This document shows, piece by piece, positions 35,791 to 47,239 of a DNA stretch of 64,000 bases. Source of the stretch: Synanceia verrucosa (taxonomy: Eukaryota; Chordata; Actinopteri; Perciformes; Synanceiidae); the NCBI GenBank assembly GCA_029721515.1, contig CM056550.1, positions 20,149,119 to 20,213,118 on the forward strand, in the 5' to 3' direction. Every line of letters starts with the position of its first letter. Position 1 is the first letter of the stretch. A program made the position numbers and the translations under genes. Under the pieces are notes generated by a model that was not told the DNA's origin, searched no databases, and worked only from the letters and a program-made list of their open reading frames with translations.

Positions 35791-38700
35791 ACACTTCTGA
35801 CTTTTGCACTGTATTTATTGCTATGCATCAAGACAATTTCTTTGTATTATAAACCTACAGTACTTGGCAACAAAACTGATTCTGCTGTTTCTTTTTGCCA
35901 AGCTAAGCTAAGCTAAGCTAGGCTTAAACTTTAACAGACCGATATGAGAGCAGGGATGGATCTTCCCATCTTACTCTTGGTGAGAACAAGCCTAAAAATT
36001 GATATTTTCTTCACGTGATCACATACTTTTACTGTGTCTTCTCATAAAAGCAGCGAAAAGCTTCTCCATCTGTAATTTCCCTGCCATGATTCACCTCTCA
36101 CTTCTTTTACTGGTCTGTAACTGAGGAAATCTGTTCCCTGCTCCTCTCATTAGCATGCAAATCCTCATCTTTAGGAAGATAGGATAATAATGGAAAAAAA
36201 GAAGAAGCCCTTTTGTGCAACTCCAGAGCACTGAGAATGTTCCTTCCTGCTTCTATTAGCTGGACGTGCTCCTCTGACAGCTATCTCCTTCCTGTCTAAT
36301 GTACAGTCAGACCTAGTTACAGTAGCAATTACCAGCGTTCAGGTTAAGATTAATTGAATTACTGGGTGGCTTCCCTGCACTCCTCTGTGGGCGTATCAAT
36401 CACAGCCTGTGCACTACACAGCCCCTTTATCACCCTCTTCCATCTTTATGCAGAAAGACGCAGGCCTTGCTGTTGCACTCCATCTATCAATAAACAGGAC
36501 AGGGGTGGCAAACTCATTTTCTAACACATTCCTCTCTTTAATCAAGCAGCCCGGCGTTCGGAGGTACTTAGCAAAAGCTGCTCGCCATCTTTTCTCCTAA
36601 TGAATAAAATGCTAGAGAAAATTAAAAATAGATCAGTCGATCCTTGTTTGACTTATGAGAAACAGACCTTGAAGATTCGTTTCGTTTTAATTGATCGTCT
36701 GTGGGGAGAAATCCCGCTATTGAGAACTGCGAAAGCCTCTTTTGTGTTACGCAACCTTTCGCTATTAAAATACAATACACTGTATGTACAGCATTTGTTT
36801 GAACAGCTGGATTTCTACTCGAGGAACCAGGTAGCTTTTCAAAAACCGCACATGAAATAGATGTGCGGTGCTTCTGTTTGAATTAAAAAAAAGCTCTAAA
36901 GGCAGATTAAATGCCACCCTGTCATTCTCTCTCCATTCACCACCTCCATTATGAGATATTTACAAAAAAAACTGTACTGGATTTCTGGTCGTGGTCTATG
37001 CTGTAATACTGCCAAACCCTAATCTTCAGCATGTTTTATTTCCCTCTTCGCTACCATGCAGCTCTTTGTTCGTCACATAGCAGGGATATAAGAGAATACA
37101 GTGGATGTAGAAGTGCTGAAAGCTCCGAAATAACATCTGAAGGAAATAATGTGTTGGCCTCTTTGTTGGCCGTTCCAAAAAAAAAAAGCCAATCCTTTGG
37201 TTCAGGAGGACTCACACACACTCACACACACACACTTGTGCCTCAAGCTTAGCTGCAGTATAACACTGTTTTGCATGGAGACAGAGGTTGGGCAGTCAAA
37301 CAGAGGTTGTGCCTGAGGTGCCGTCTGGCATAGCGAGGCTGGACCTGCCAAGGCAACTGGCGCTGGCCATGCTCCGATGGAACAAGAGGAAAAAGGATGT
37401 TTGGTGCCATCCTATCACCACACAGGCAGCTGCAGATAGCACACATGGCCAGAGCGTCAGAGCCGATGCCTTAAAGCACAGAAGAGGGAAACGATCCTAA
37501 AAAAAGACCCTTGAAAAGAGTGAGACTGTCATGCTGAGTGAACGGAGGTAAAAGCCTGGAAAGACGTAGTGAACACCAGTAGTGAACGCTTGCGTTTTTT
37601 AATTTTACAGGGAATTGAAATGCATGAGGGAGAAAAAAAAAATTAAGTATGTGGCAAAAGTATTTTAAAGAAAACATTACAGTTGGAACGGAAAATGGAG
37701 GACCCAAGAGGAGAGGGCTTCCTTCTTTTTATTGGTTCCCAGGCTTTCCATCGCTCTGGTCCTCACTCTCTTTCTGTCTGCCTCTGTCTTTCTCTCTCTG
37801 GTGGAAAATATGGAGGGCTCCCTGTCCTGTGATAAAGCTGTTGCCTGTGAGAGGGCGAGGAGAGATCCATCACGCCGAGGCGCTGGTTTACCCTGCCAAT
37901 CTGCACCACTGAGGGCTGTAACGTGTACATGCTCCATGCATGCATCATTTACCAAGCCCTTCTGTGCCCAAATAACATGGGTTTGGCTGCAGTTTTTTTT
38001 TCTGAAAAACTAAAGCCCTCTGGCAAATCCTCTGAAAGTCTTGACATGCATGAATTCTGGAGGTTGTTTTGTGGTTTTGTTTAGTTCGCTGAAACCGTCT
38101 AGTCGAGAGCCCCTTGACTCTCCAGTGCCAAAATGATAGGGTTACAGTCTCTCTCTGTTTGTGGAGGGATAACACTTAACTTCCATCAACCTTGGACTGC
38201 CAAGAAGAAAAACTAAAACACTGAGGAACATAAATACAGTACAGGAAGAAAACTGCAAACATGATTCTTTCTTTTTTTCATTACAGTTACAGAACTGCTT
38301 GTAAAAGTGCCTGAAGGCAAAGAGCTGTTGTGATGTTTGAAACCATTACCTGGCAGGTTTCCATGGAGTTCGAGGAAAATAAACAAAACTGACATTCATG
38401 GGAATCGCTTGAAAAAAAAAAAAAAATAAAAAAAATAAAAAAAACCACGCTAAACTTCAGGTAAATCGCGAACAACAGAACGACGAGCTCTAAAGTCCCG
38501 AAAAGGTCAAACATGTCAGTGTCAGAAACGATGTCGGTTCGTCGCTCAGAGCGGTGTATTCCTGCACAGCCAGGCACAATAAAAAAGGTGACCTCAAGTA
38601 CTCCTTTTGAAATATGAATCCCAGAATAAATGCTTCATAATGGATGGGGTAATACCTCATAAAAAGACCAACAGCTGCTGAGCTGAACGGGCCTGAGATA

Positions 38701-41356
38701 CGACGGGGTCAAACAGGTTGCTGCTGACTAGAGTACACAGAAAACCAAAAGTGAATAAACAACAGAAATCCTAGAAACAGCGTAACCCGATCTTAATGTT
38801 TCAGTACCATCTGCTGGCATCGGGAACTCTTCAGGACGCAATAACGGTGCTCATTCGCCAAAGCTCCTCCTGGTCCCTGAGGTCCCAGATATGTGCACAA
38901 AAGTCGCTTCCTTCATCTTGAGACGTCAACAAACGGCTCTTATTTTGGGTGTGTCAGGTGAGTTCATCAGGTGTGAGCGTCTGGTGGAGATCCAGGTGGT
39001 GTCTGCAGAGCATGCTGCACCTGCTGCCTGTCCTCACTCACCCATTGGGTGGAGGGGCGGGGGGCAGATTCCCAGGATGCCAGAGGGCAGCTGCTGACAG
39101 GAGAGTCCCCTCACTTCTATCTGCCTCCCCTGGCCAGGGCCTCCTGGGGTCAGCTGCTAAGGGCATGCAAAGATGTCGGTGGGGGTGGCGGAGGTCAAGG
39201 AGTTGGCGGGGGACTACAGTCATGGGTGGGTTGCATGCCTTCAGCAGGAGGTGAGCGTCCCGGTTTTACAATTATACTCCCCGATAATCACTTTCACAAT
39301 CCAAAGGCAGCTCGGAGCTCATGCTCAGGAGGTCTCTGGTGATCACGTTACGTCCGCTGTGTGCGCCCTCTACAACCACGAGCGTGACCTCTCCGCGCCA
39401 CCTGCCCCTATGTCAGCAGATGTAGTGAAAGGGCCGCTCAGTACCTAAATCTGTAAAAATGCTTCTAAATATCACTAGGTATTTATTATTATAATATGTA
39501 AAAATGCATTTTAATTTACTTTAATGAAGAAATTGTGAAGCACCCTTCGCCTGTGAATCATTGACAATTTTCAGTCATACTTAATGGCCAAACACTAGAT
39601 TCTGGGGCTTCACGGCCATAGATAGGTCATTTCTTTAAATTTATTTATTTAAAACCAGCAGGTTTTATATACCAGTAGTATATAAAAACCTCTCAATGCC
39701 ACACATCCTGTTTTGTGGCAAAGCATCTAACTGTCATTTCTCAGGTCCTGTTATAATAATTAATTTCTGCTGAGTTTTTTCTGAGAAACGGGTTAAATAA
39801 GTTTTGAAAAACTTGAATGAACAATGAACAAACAAAGGACAGATTGTTCTTACTCCCACTCGAGAAAATCAGAGGTTTACTCGAGTGTCATTTTCATTTA
39901 TTAAACATATTAAGGAACGGACTCACTGATATGATCATTTTTAATTTTCAGGAATTGCTACTGTAAGTAACTTTCATACATCAGCTCATTTTTATTTTTA
40001 TTTTATTATTATTTACTTATTTATTATTTGACTTTACTGTATTTTATCGTATTTATGTGATATGGATTTTTTATTTTTGAACTAACTAATCAGTAATTTT
40101 GGTCTTAGGAAGTAAGATTTCTTTTTGGTAAGTCATTTGTTATGCTTGTTTTATGCCAAATGACTTATTTACAAGACACTTTTGAGCACATTACTGCTAA
40201 AAACAAAATGATGAAAACTGAAATTCCTTCGAGACAAAAGTTTAAAAATATGGAGATAAAATTCCAAAGGTTTAAACACACAAATATGGACAAAACTTCC
40301 TATTTTAGGCTGGTATGGGTTAACAAATTGAATAAAAACTTCCTCTATTCTTAAAGTACACTGCAGTTTGCATGCTCAGCACACACACTTGTTAAACGTG
40401 GCCTCATCTGCAGTGTGGTTTTGTCATGACAACCTGGTGCAGCCTCAACAAACAACGTACGCATGCATGTTACAACTTGTTTCGTGTGTTTTCAGACAAT
40501 TTCCAGAGATGTTGCTTTTGAATTGGTTAAATTATACAGTAGGAGCGACTGCTACAACAGCTTCACTGTCCTGCTAGACAGACGTCTTCAGTAATTTCTT
40601 CACTTTTTAACATCTAGCCTCTCCCGTTTGGAGTTGTGTAATGCTTTCCACCCGTCCTCCGAACCTCTCCTCGCTCAGAATGACAAGTGAAATGTCAGGC
40701 GGCGGCAGCGAACAAGGCCAGAGTTTAAACTCCACCACCCAATTAATTGACACACACTCTAAACACGGCCAACGTATGAGAAACTTGGAAGCTGGCCTCA
40801 TTTGAAAGGCTGGGAATCCAACAGCTTTTCAGCGTCAGTGCTTGACAAATACATCTCTATTTTCTTTAAGGTTTTTCGGGATCTTTTCTCAATGGAGTTG
40901 TGTCAGAAAACCCAACCGGGCAGGGAAAAAAAATGCTTTTATGGAATTAAAACATGGACAGGACGCATGTTGTTATTCCATATATTTACATCTGGATCTT
41001 GATTTGTATTTAAGTCACATAAAAAAAAGGAAAATCTTTCAGCAAACACCGATCAGACCGACACCAGCGCTTTCTAACACAAATCCCTGCTGGGTCACTG
41101 CTTTTATGATCAAGAGTCATTTTTTTTTTATTTTTATTACCATTACAGAACCTCCTCTCTAATAAGGCCAGTTTTATGAAGAGGGAAACCCCTGATTTAA
41201 TGTGATTTTTTTCATTTTCTCCTGGTTTCAAATATTGCATACAATATTTAAAGAGTAGCTGAAATGAATACATGAACTCTGATCAACTAAACATAAAAGA
41301 TTTCATGACACATGACGTTTTAGTTCCAGATTTTAGTATTTTTTGGGGGGTTTTGT
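35791..41356. other. Intronic DNA, repeat-poor, no gene recognised
   Basis: Simple features only: (AGCTA)4 at 35901-35920, an octamer-type ATGCAAAT at 36155-36162, short CACA repeats near 37214-37232 and an A-rich run at 38412-38452. A GC-rich segment at 39020-39450 has overlapping frames on both strands. None of the open frames resembles a known protein. Confidence 0.45.
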
Positions 41357-41854
41357 TTAACTCTCTGAGTGCCAGTCGTTTTATAAAACAGAAAGTGGCT
41401 TGTTCCTGCGTTTTTGACCATTTTGACTCTTATTTCAAGACCCACAGAATATTTTGTACTATGTCTCTGAAAACACTGAATAGCTCAAATGAAAGAAGAG
41501 ACTCTCTATTTCATCTTCAAAAAAATGTTTGTTTTTATTTTGTTTCGTTCTTGTTTTATCAGAGGTAGAGTAGAGGACACTTTCACCAAAAATCACCACT
41601 TTTTGTCCAGAATCCGTCAGTTTTGCTCTCTAACCTCGATCGTCTCCACTTCCTGCTTTAATCTCTGTGGTGTATACCGTCTCTTTATGCTCTGACTACA
41701 TCTCCCAGAAGCTCCAACATTACTCACAGGCTGCGGTAGACCGCGATTGGCGACCCACTGCCGAAAAAAACCCTTTGACGTGTTATTACATCGATGGTTC
41801 TCAGGAATCAGATTTTAAATGATGTCAAAATACGTCAATGTCACTCAAAGAGTG
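41357..41854 (+). mobile_element. piggyBac-like MITE, near full length
   Basis: Starts TTAA (41357-41360) then CTCTCTGAGTGCCAGTCG. All internal blocks are present, including the internal end-like duplication (CATCGATGGTTCTCAGGAAT). The right end is TGTCACTCAAAGAG, but its TTAA is lost (GTGTCTAA). About 498 bp. Confidence 0.88.
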
Positions 41855-42734
41855 TCTAAAGTGAGCCACATCAAAAGCCTGGTTGTGTTGTATTCCTACA
41901 CCGAATACGGCTGTGTTTGTTTGTATCCAGATAAATATGCGTGTGGCTGCGTTGGTGGCACGTTGCCCTCGTGTTTAACGGGTCACACATGTTTTTATGA
42001 AGGATAATTAACCCATTAAGGGATCTGGTGAAGGCTAATCCAACCGGGCTGCAGACATCAAACACAAACCGACTGGGTCCAGACAGGTGAAAGCTGGCTG
42101 TTTGGTAACCCAAGAAGACCAAAAACATAATACTGCCTACTCTGCATGGACCTCTGCTTTGGTTCACAGTGTCTGCGCTTGACCTCCTTGTTCACTCCGA
42201 GTGTCCATTTCCACAACAAAAGCCTAACAGGTTGTATGTGATTATACGGCTACAGCGCTGAGAAATGTGCAGTGAAATGTAACACTGACTGACGGCGCGA
42301 TTGGGCCGGGTGTTGGTTTCCTGTTTGACAAAAGGCCTGAATTTACTGAAAGTCCGTGGACAAAAAGTGCTTGAAAAGTGAGAATGACGTCATATTCAGG
42401 GAGTGCAACGCTCCCTCCCCAAAAAAGGAGCAAAAAATAACAAAGTCGTTACCAAGATTTGAATAAATGCAGATGGTGAGATGGAGTTTTACCCAACTAT
42501 TTGGAGTCTTAGGACACACAAAATTGAAGTTAAAAGCTACCAATGTTTCATACTCTGACAGACAGGAAATTTTATCCATCTCAATAAATCACAGATTTCT
42601 GCATCATAGCTTTGGGCGTGCGACTGAATTTTTAGGACAGTTGATGGAAATTCCCGTAACAAGCCTGACAAGTATGATTCTGCGGAAAGCTGGGAAAATG
42701 AGGCAAGACATTATTGCCACGTCACATTAAAAGC
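41855..42734. other. Intronic DNA, no feature seen
   Basis: No gene or repeat recognised between two oppositely oriented copies of the MITE family. Confidence 0.4.
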
Positions 42735-43143
42735 TTAACTCTTTGAGTGCCACTGAAATAATAATACGTCAAAGTGGTTTTTCGGCAGAGGGTCGCAGAT
42801 CGCAGTCTCCTGCAGCCTGTGAGTAATTTTGGGGCTTCTGGGAGATGTAGTCAGAGCGTAAAGAGACAGTATACACCACAGAGATCAAAGCAGGAAGTGG
42901 AGACGATCAAGATTAGAGAGCAAAACAAACAGAATCTGGACAAAAATTGGGACCTCTGATAAAACAAGAATGGAACAGGGCAAAAACATTTTTTTCATGA
43001 TGAAACAGACTCTCTTCTGTCATTTGAGCTATTCAGTGTTTTCAGAGACATAGTACAAAATATTCTGTGGGTCCTGAAATATGAATTACAATGGGCAAAA
43101 ATGCTGGAACAAGCCACTTCCTGTTTTATAAAACGGCTGTTAA
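42735..43143 (-). mobile_element. piggyBac-like MITE with one end lost
   Basis: TTAA at 42735-42738 with a perfect CTCTTTGAGTGCCA end. Internal blocks follow, with a deletion in the GGTGAAAGTGTCC region. The other end stops at AAAACGGCTG followed directly by TTAA (43140-43143), with the GCACTCAAAGAG part gone. Confidence 0.85.
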
Positions 43144-45298
43144 GAGGCGTTACAGTACACATTCCCATCGGGATGCAAAGACCAGCGATTCACATATTGG
43201 CCTGGACAATAAACAAAGAGGCTCCTGACGAGGAAGCTTCTTCGTTTTAAGTATTCACTGCATAATTCACGCAAATTGTACACGGTGATTAGTCACAGAA
43301 AGTCTGGCCTTGTTTTGCACAAACACCAACAGACAGTATTAGTGAGTATTCAACATGTACTGGAAGCTTGGTTCTTTGCATTTTGAGCCAAGAAATCTTA
43401 AAAGCATTGGTACTGTAGCTGTGGCTCCATGGACCTCGAGATTGTGCCGCTGTTTGACGAGGGAGGTCGGGTAAGTTTAAGCGATGCAATCAGTGTGATT
43501 TGCTAGTTTTCGACAAGCACTTTTGAAGTGCACCTCTACACGACCCCGAGCCGACGACTTCAAATGAACGCGATCAAAAAACACAGTCCACAAAAACAGG
43601 AAACCTCTCAGACGTTGTCGAGGAGAGCTGATGAGATGAACTCCTGTTGTTACAGTTATTTATTCCTCTATTCAACTCAAGGGTTCTTCTGTTTTAAATG
43701 GACGGCATTAAGGCGGGGTGGAGGGGGGGAACCGGCACTGAGGTCCGTCCTCGGAGGCACGGTCCAAATTCCGGAGAATCTTGGCAACTCCTCGGGATAG
43801 ATGGGACCCTCATGGATATAAAACCCCACAATGGATGAATAGGTAAACAGAAGGGTGTGAAAGAGTGATGGCGAAAAGAGAATGTTCACTCTCAGAGAGG
43901 CACAAAGAGGGAGGTGTGTGAGTGGGAGATGGAAGGAAGCCAGGGGGGAGGCGAGGAGGCGAGGAGGCGAGCGAGGAGGCTCTGGAGGAAGTCCACAGAG
44001 AGGGAGAGTAGAAGTTTTGTCTCAAGGCTTTTAGAGGGTGCTGTGTGCGGTGCGTTAACTCAATCAAAAGGTGAATTATACCTTCTGAGACACTCAGGTA
44101 ACCTTTCATTATGGCCCTAATCCTTCTTAATAACAGAGCCGCGATGTCGGCAATGCCCCATTAGACAGAGAACCACTGAGAGGCAGAGCCATTATTCCCC
44201 ACAGGCCGGTGGAAATGTGAACACACAACACTCACTCACACACACACACTCACTTTGACAGATGAAATCAATCACAAATTCGACGTGAGCGAGGCGAACG
44301 CTGCGTATACTCCTCCACACAGAGATAGAGGGGAAATGTGTGTTTATGTGGGATCGGAGTTTCACTTTAAAGTGACTCAAACTGCCTCTCTGGAGTAACG
44401 GATTGACAAGAGTGTGAACTTTATGACCTTCAAAGTTTGTTTAAAAGACACACAACGGAAAAAAGTTAGATGCAGTTAATTATGAGTTCAGTACTGTCCA
44501 ACATTTAGCCTGTAAAATAAGCTTATTTCAACTCTTCTTAATTACATTTGCACATTAATTTGTAAAGAGTACTGTTTTATTATATTTGGAGAACACTCTA
44601 TGACTGGTAAAAGTTTGATTTACAGCAGACTAATGTGTGTAAATGATAAATAAATAGATAATTTCACAAATTAATTTGCAATGCCACATGATGTCTGAGT
44701 TTAACCGAACAAATTGGTTTAATAAAATGCATTGACTATTAGAAAAAATCTTCAATAAATTAAGTGAAAATGCTTGTTTACTGAGGGAAAAATCTGAGAG
44801 TAATATATGAAATTAAATTCAAATAGTGAGTGAAATGGAAAAAAAAGAAAGAAGCGGATGTAGTTATATAAAAGTTATATAAGGCAATATAAAAAAATGC
44901 AACTTCTTTGAATGTTTCAGATGTGTTCTTGTCTTATTTCCCAGCCTAATCATTGACTCCACTGAGCTCCTGACCAGAGCAACTTAAAGCCAGTCAACCC
45001 TAAAAAGTGCAACAGAATGAGCAGCCTGATAAGATCTAATGAAAACAGTCCTAATGCAGAGTCATTAATCAACAGCAACTAAAGCTGAGATGTTAAATAA
45101 AGATTTCTGGCTTGTTTAGACTAATCTGCATCAGTAGGATAAATAAAAATCTATCATCATGGCAATTTAATGACTAATAATAATACACAAAAGTTAAGCA
45201 GGGGTATTAATTTATGCGTTCTACCATCATGCATATTAATGCATTTATTCTAAATACTGATGTTTTCCTACAGATATAATGAATGCATTAAACATCAC
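43144..45298. other. Intronic DNA beside exon 1
   Basis: No gene recognised. Includes a minisatellite-like GAGGCGAG array (43945-43980). From 44440 to 45290 the DNA is strongly AT-rich. Confidence 0.45.
43945..43980 (+). repeat. Short GAGGCGAG minisatellite
   Basis: Four to five imperfect units of GAGGCGAG in a purine-rich patch. Confidence 0.7.
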
Positions 45299-45840
45299 CT
45301 GTACCACTCCAGCCCGTTCTCATAGTTGCGGTCGAAGAAGTGCGGCTCCGCTCCCACGGCTCTGATGTCCGGATGAACCCGGAGGAACTCCAGCAGAGCC
45401 CGGGTCCCTCCTTTCTTCACCCCGATGATGAGAGCCTGCGGCAGCTTCTTGCTGCCCTCCCCGAGCGGACTGACTTTACCTGCGAACCTCGGCGACACTT
45501 TCTTGGAAGCGACTACATCCGGTGGCGGCAAGATGAAAGACTCGAAAACCTGCCCCGCGCGCTCATCCGCGAGGACCCGTGAGGAGCGGAGGGCGGCCCC
45601 GTACCTCAGCTCCGACCCGGCTGCGGAGGTCCATCCTTGCGCCAGTCTTTTAGTCCGCAGCGACCTCACGTCCTGGAAGAGCCGGCCGGAGGACGCCTGG
45701 ACCGGCAAGGCGGTGCCGCAGCGGTCGGTGAGGCCGTGCAGGAGGAAGAGAGAGGTGAGGAGGGAGCACAGCATGACCGCCGCTCTCCTCACGGAGCCTC
45801 GGGACTGGGGGTCCAGTTTACTGATGCGGCAGAGAGCCAT
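45299..45840 (-). CDS. hs3st3b1-like: Heparan sulfate 3-O-sulfotransferase 3-like, exon 1
   Basis: Codes residues 1-180 plus two bases of codon 181 of a Golgi type II membrane enzyme. The start at 45840 is the first in-frame ATG after an in-frame TAG (45882-45880) and has G at -3 and +4. A short basic cytosolic tail leads to a hydrophobic anchor near residues 20-37. The phrase VMLCSLLTSLFLLHGLTDRC parallels the same part of human HS3ST3A1. A variable stem (about 40-130) follows, then the catalytic domain: 5'-PAPS loop GVKKGGTR (140-147) and EPHFFD (165-170) with the presumed catalytic base Glu165. The donor is AG|GTGATG. The total of 387 residues is close to human HS3ST3B1 (390). The stem is shorter than in HS3ST3A1. 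GC content is far above the neighbouring intron, which creates long false frames on the other strand. Confidence 0.97.
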
Positions 45841-45878
45841 ACCGGTCCCTGGGTGGTCGGTGCAGGAGCCACATCCAT
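45789..45878 (-). promoter_or_regulatory. Upstream ORF overlapping the main start codon
   Basis: An ATG at 45878 with a strong context (A at -3, G at +4) opens a 29-codon frame. It runs out of frame past the true start (45840) and ends at TGA 45791-45789. A three-codon frame (ATG TGT GCC TAG) lies at 45891-45880. If transcription starts upstream, both would be scanned first and could restrain translation. The transcription start is not known. Confidence 0.45.
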
Positions 45879-45984
45879 GCTAGGCACACATCACTGAGTC
45901 TTCTCTCCATGAAGAAACCGAGGAGCGTCCCCTCCCAAAAAAACACGACAAGATACCTGCTGCACAGGTGAGACAGGTAACAAA

Positions 45985-46206
45985 CTGACTCAATAAGAAG
46001 AGCTCAGGTGCTCGTGCTCAGCTCATGCACTCAGGTGACGAGCCCCGTCCTCCTCCTCGAGCTGTGCAGGATGCCACCACGAGCCCTGATGTTCCACCCG
46101 CACGTGTGTAGAGTTGTAAACTTGTCAGGTTTGCTTGACAGGCAGCTGCCTGACCAATGAGAGGAGAGGGTAGCAGCCAGGAGCCAATCATAGTCCAGGT
46201 GGGCGG
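45985..46206 (-). promoter_or_regulatory. hs3st3b1-like: Probable promoter region of the sulfotransferase gene
   Basis: Within 150-370 bp upstream of the start codon are an AP-1-type TGACTCA (45986-45992), a CACGTG E-box (46101-46106), two CCAAT boxes 30 bp apart (46154-46158 and 46184-46188) and a GC box GTGGGCGG (46199-46206). Paired CCAAT boxes plus a GC box without an obvious TATA box fit a CpG-type promoter. The transcription start is not visible. Confidence 0.45.
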
Positions 46207-47055
46207 TGACACTGATGAATCGAGCATCTCAGGGAAATTTAGAGGGGATTTTCATAAATAAAGTTGTGAAGGTTGGAAAAAAAACTGGATGGAGAGTAGA
46301 ATGCACAAAAAGACATGATTCAAACATATGAAATACAGACATTTCAGTAGCTTTATTCTCTTTAAGATTTTTAATCTAGGCTTGTGCACAGGAGATAAAC
46401 ATAATAAATTACACACAACAGAAATCTGCACCCCACAAGATGTTTCCACAATTTATTTTAGATGCCAAAATGATTCCTCCAAAGCCAGGCCACCAAAGGA
46501 GATGCCCTCCACCATGAACTTTTGTTTTTTTTTTTTTTTTATGACACGCAAAGGAACAAAAAAAGTGAATGATAACGGGTCACATTATTTCTTTACAAGT
46601 GAGCAAGAACAGAAACCAAATGTTTCACATCTGCTCCTGCCTTTTTGGGGCTATTAGCATGAGAATGTGCAGGCAGTGCTTCAATGCTGCACAGCTCACT
46701 GCTCGAGAAAGAGGATGAGACCTCGACACTGGGCGGCATCGCCGGCACCAGATGTCCCCCATGTTGTTGAAACAATACCAGGAGGGTGTCCCGCATTTAA
46801 CAAATCACACCCCGTGTCTTTTCTCTGTGTCGCTGACACTGGAGAGATGCTCGACCCCGTCAAACCAACACCCTGCATTCCCTCACAGAGGTCAAATGAC
46901 TCCACTCTCGTAGACAAATCCCGGTGAAATAATGATGTTTTAAAAAGTAGTGTTTTCTCTCTTTTCATGACAAAATGAATGCAATAAGTTCCCAGAATTG
47001 CAAGCACATTTTATTTATCTATTTATGTATTTAAATGAAAAGGACAATCTGACTC
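46207..47055. other. Upstream flank, no gene recognised
   Basis: A T-rich run lies at 46525-46540. Open frames on both strands near 46593-47007 overlap and match nothing I recognise. Confidence 0.4.
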
Positions 47056-47150
47056 TGCAGAGGTTCCCAACCTCTTGGTCTGGACCCCTTCGGAGGTCAC
47101 AAGATAAATCTGAGGGGTCACACATGATTAACGTGAAAGAGCAGAATTAG
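47056..47150 (+). mobile_element. hAT-like terminal fragment
   Basis: CAGAGGTTCCCAACCTCTTG, then GGACCCCTTCGGAGGTCAC and AAATCTGAGGGGTCAC. This matches the widespread vertebrate hAT terminus (CAGGGGTTCCCAACC...GACCCC). It runs into a T tract (47151-47170) and the other end was not found. Confidence 0.6.
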
Positions 47151-47239
47151 AATTTTTTTTTTTTTTTTTTTACACACCAAAAAGCTTTTCTTTTGTCTGA
47201 CTCGCTAGTCTTGTTTTAGTGAAGTGAAATAGTTTTACA

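Larger units (their letters stand above)
15038..45298 (-). other. hs3st3b1-like: Phase-2 intron of the sulfotransferase gene, 30,261 bp
   Basis: The donor is AG|GTGATG (GT at 45298-45297) and the acceptor is TTTCTCTCTTTGCAG (ending 15038). The two coding pieces join in frame as TAC AG|A GAG, giving Tyr-Arg-Glu. That matches the Tyr-Arg-acidic-Leu-Met-Pro sequence at this place in human HS3ST3A1. A long single intron between a first coding exon and a second catalytic exon is usual for HS3ST2/3/4 genes. At least ten repeats lie within it. No second gene inside it could be supported. Confidence 0.95.

Noticed and set aside
36409..36860. Two adjacent plus-strand frames of 63 and 86 codons
   Set aside because: No similarity recognised and no transcript signals; likely chance in the intron.
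39049..39448. Possible extra exon in the GC-rich segment
   Set aside because: The two-exon gene is complete without it, and the frames show no similarity to sulfotransferases or any other family I know.
41272..41695. Similar short proteins predicted at 10083-10662, 19419-19625, 41272-41695 and 55284-55653
   Set aside because: They recur only because the same MITE recurs; both strands and several frames are open, and copies carry frameshifts.
45425..45883. Plus-strand frames of up to 152 codons opposite exon 1
   Set aside because: Antisense shadows of a GC-rich exon with no recognisable protein.
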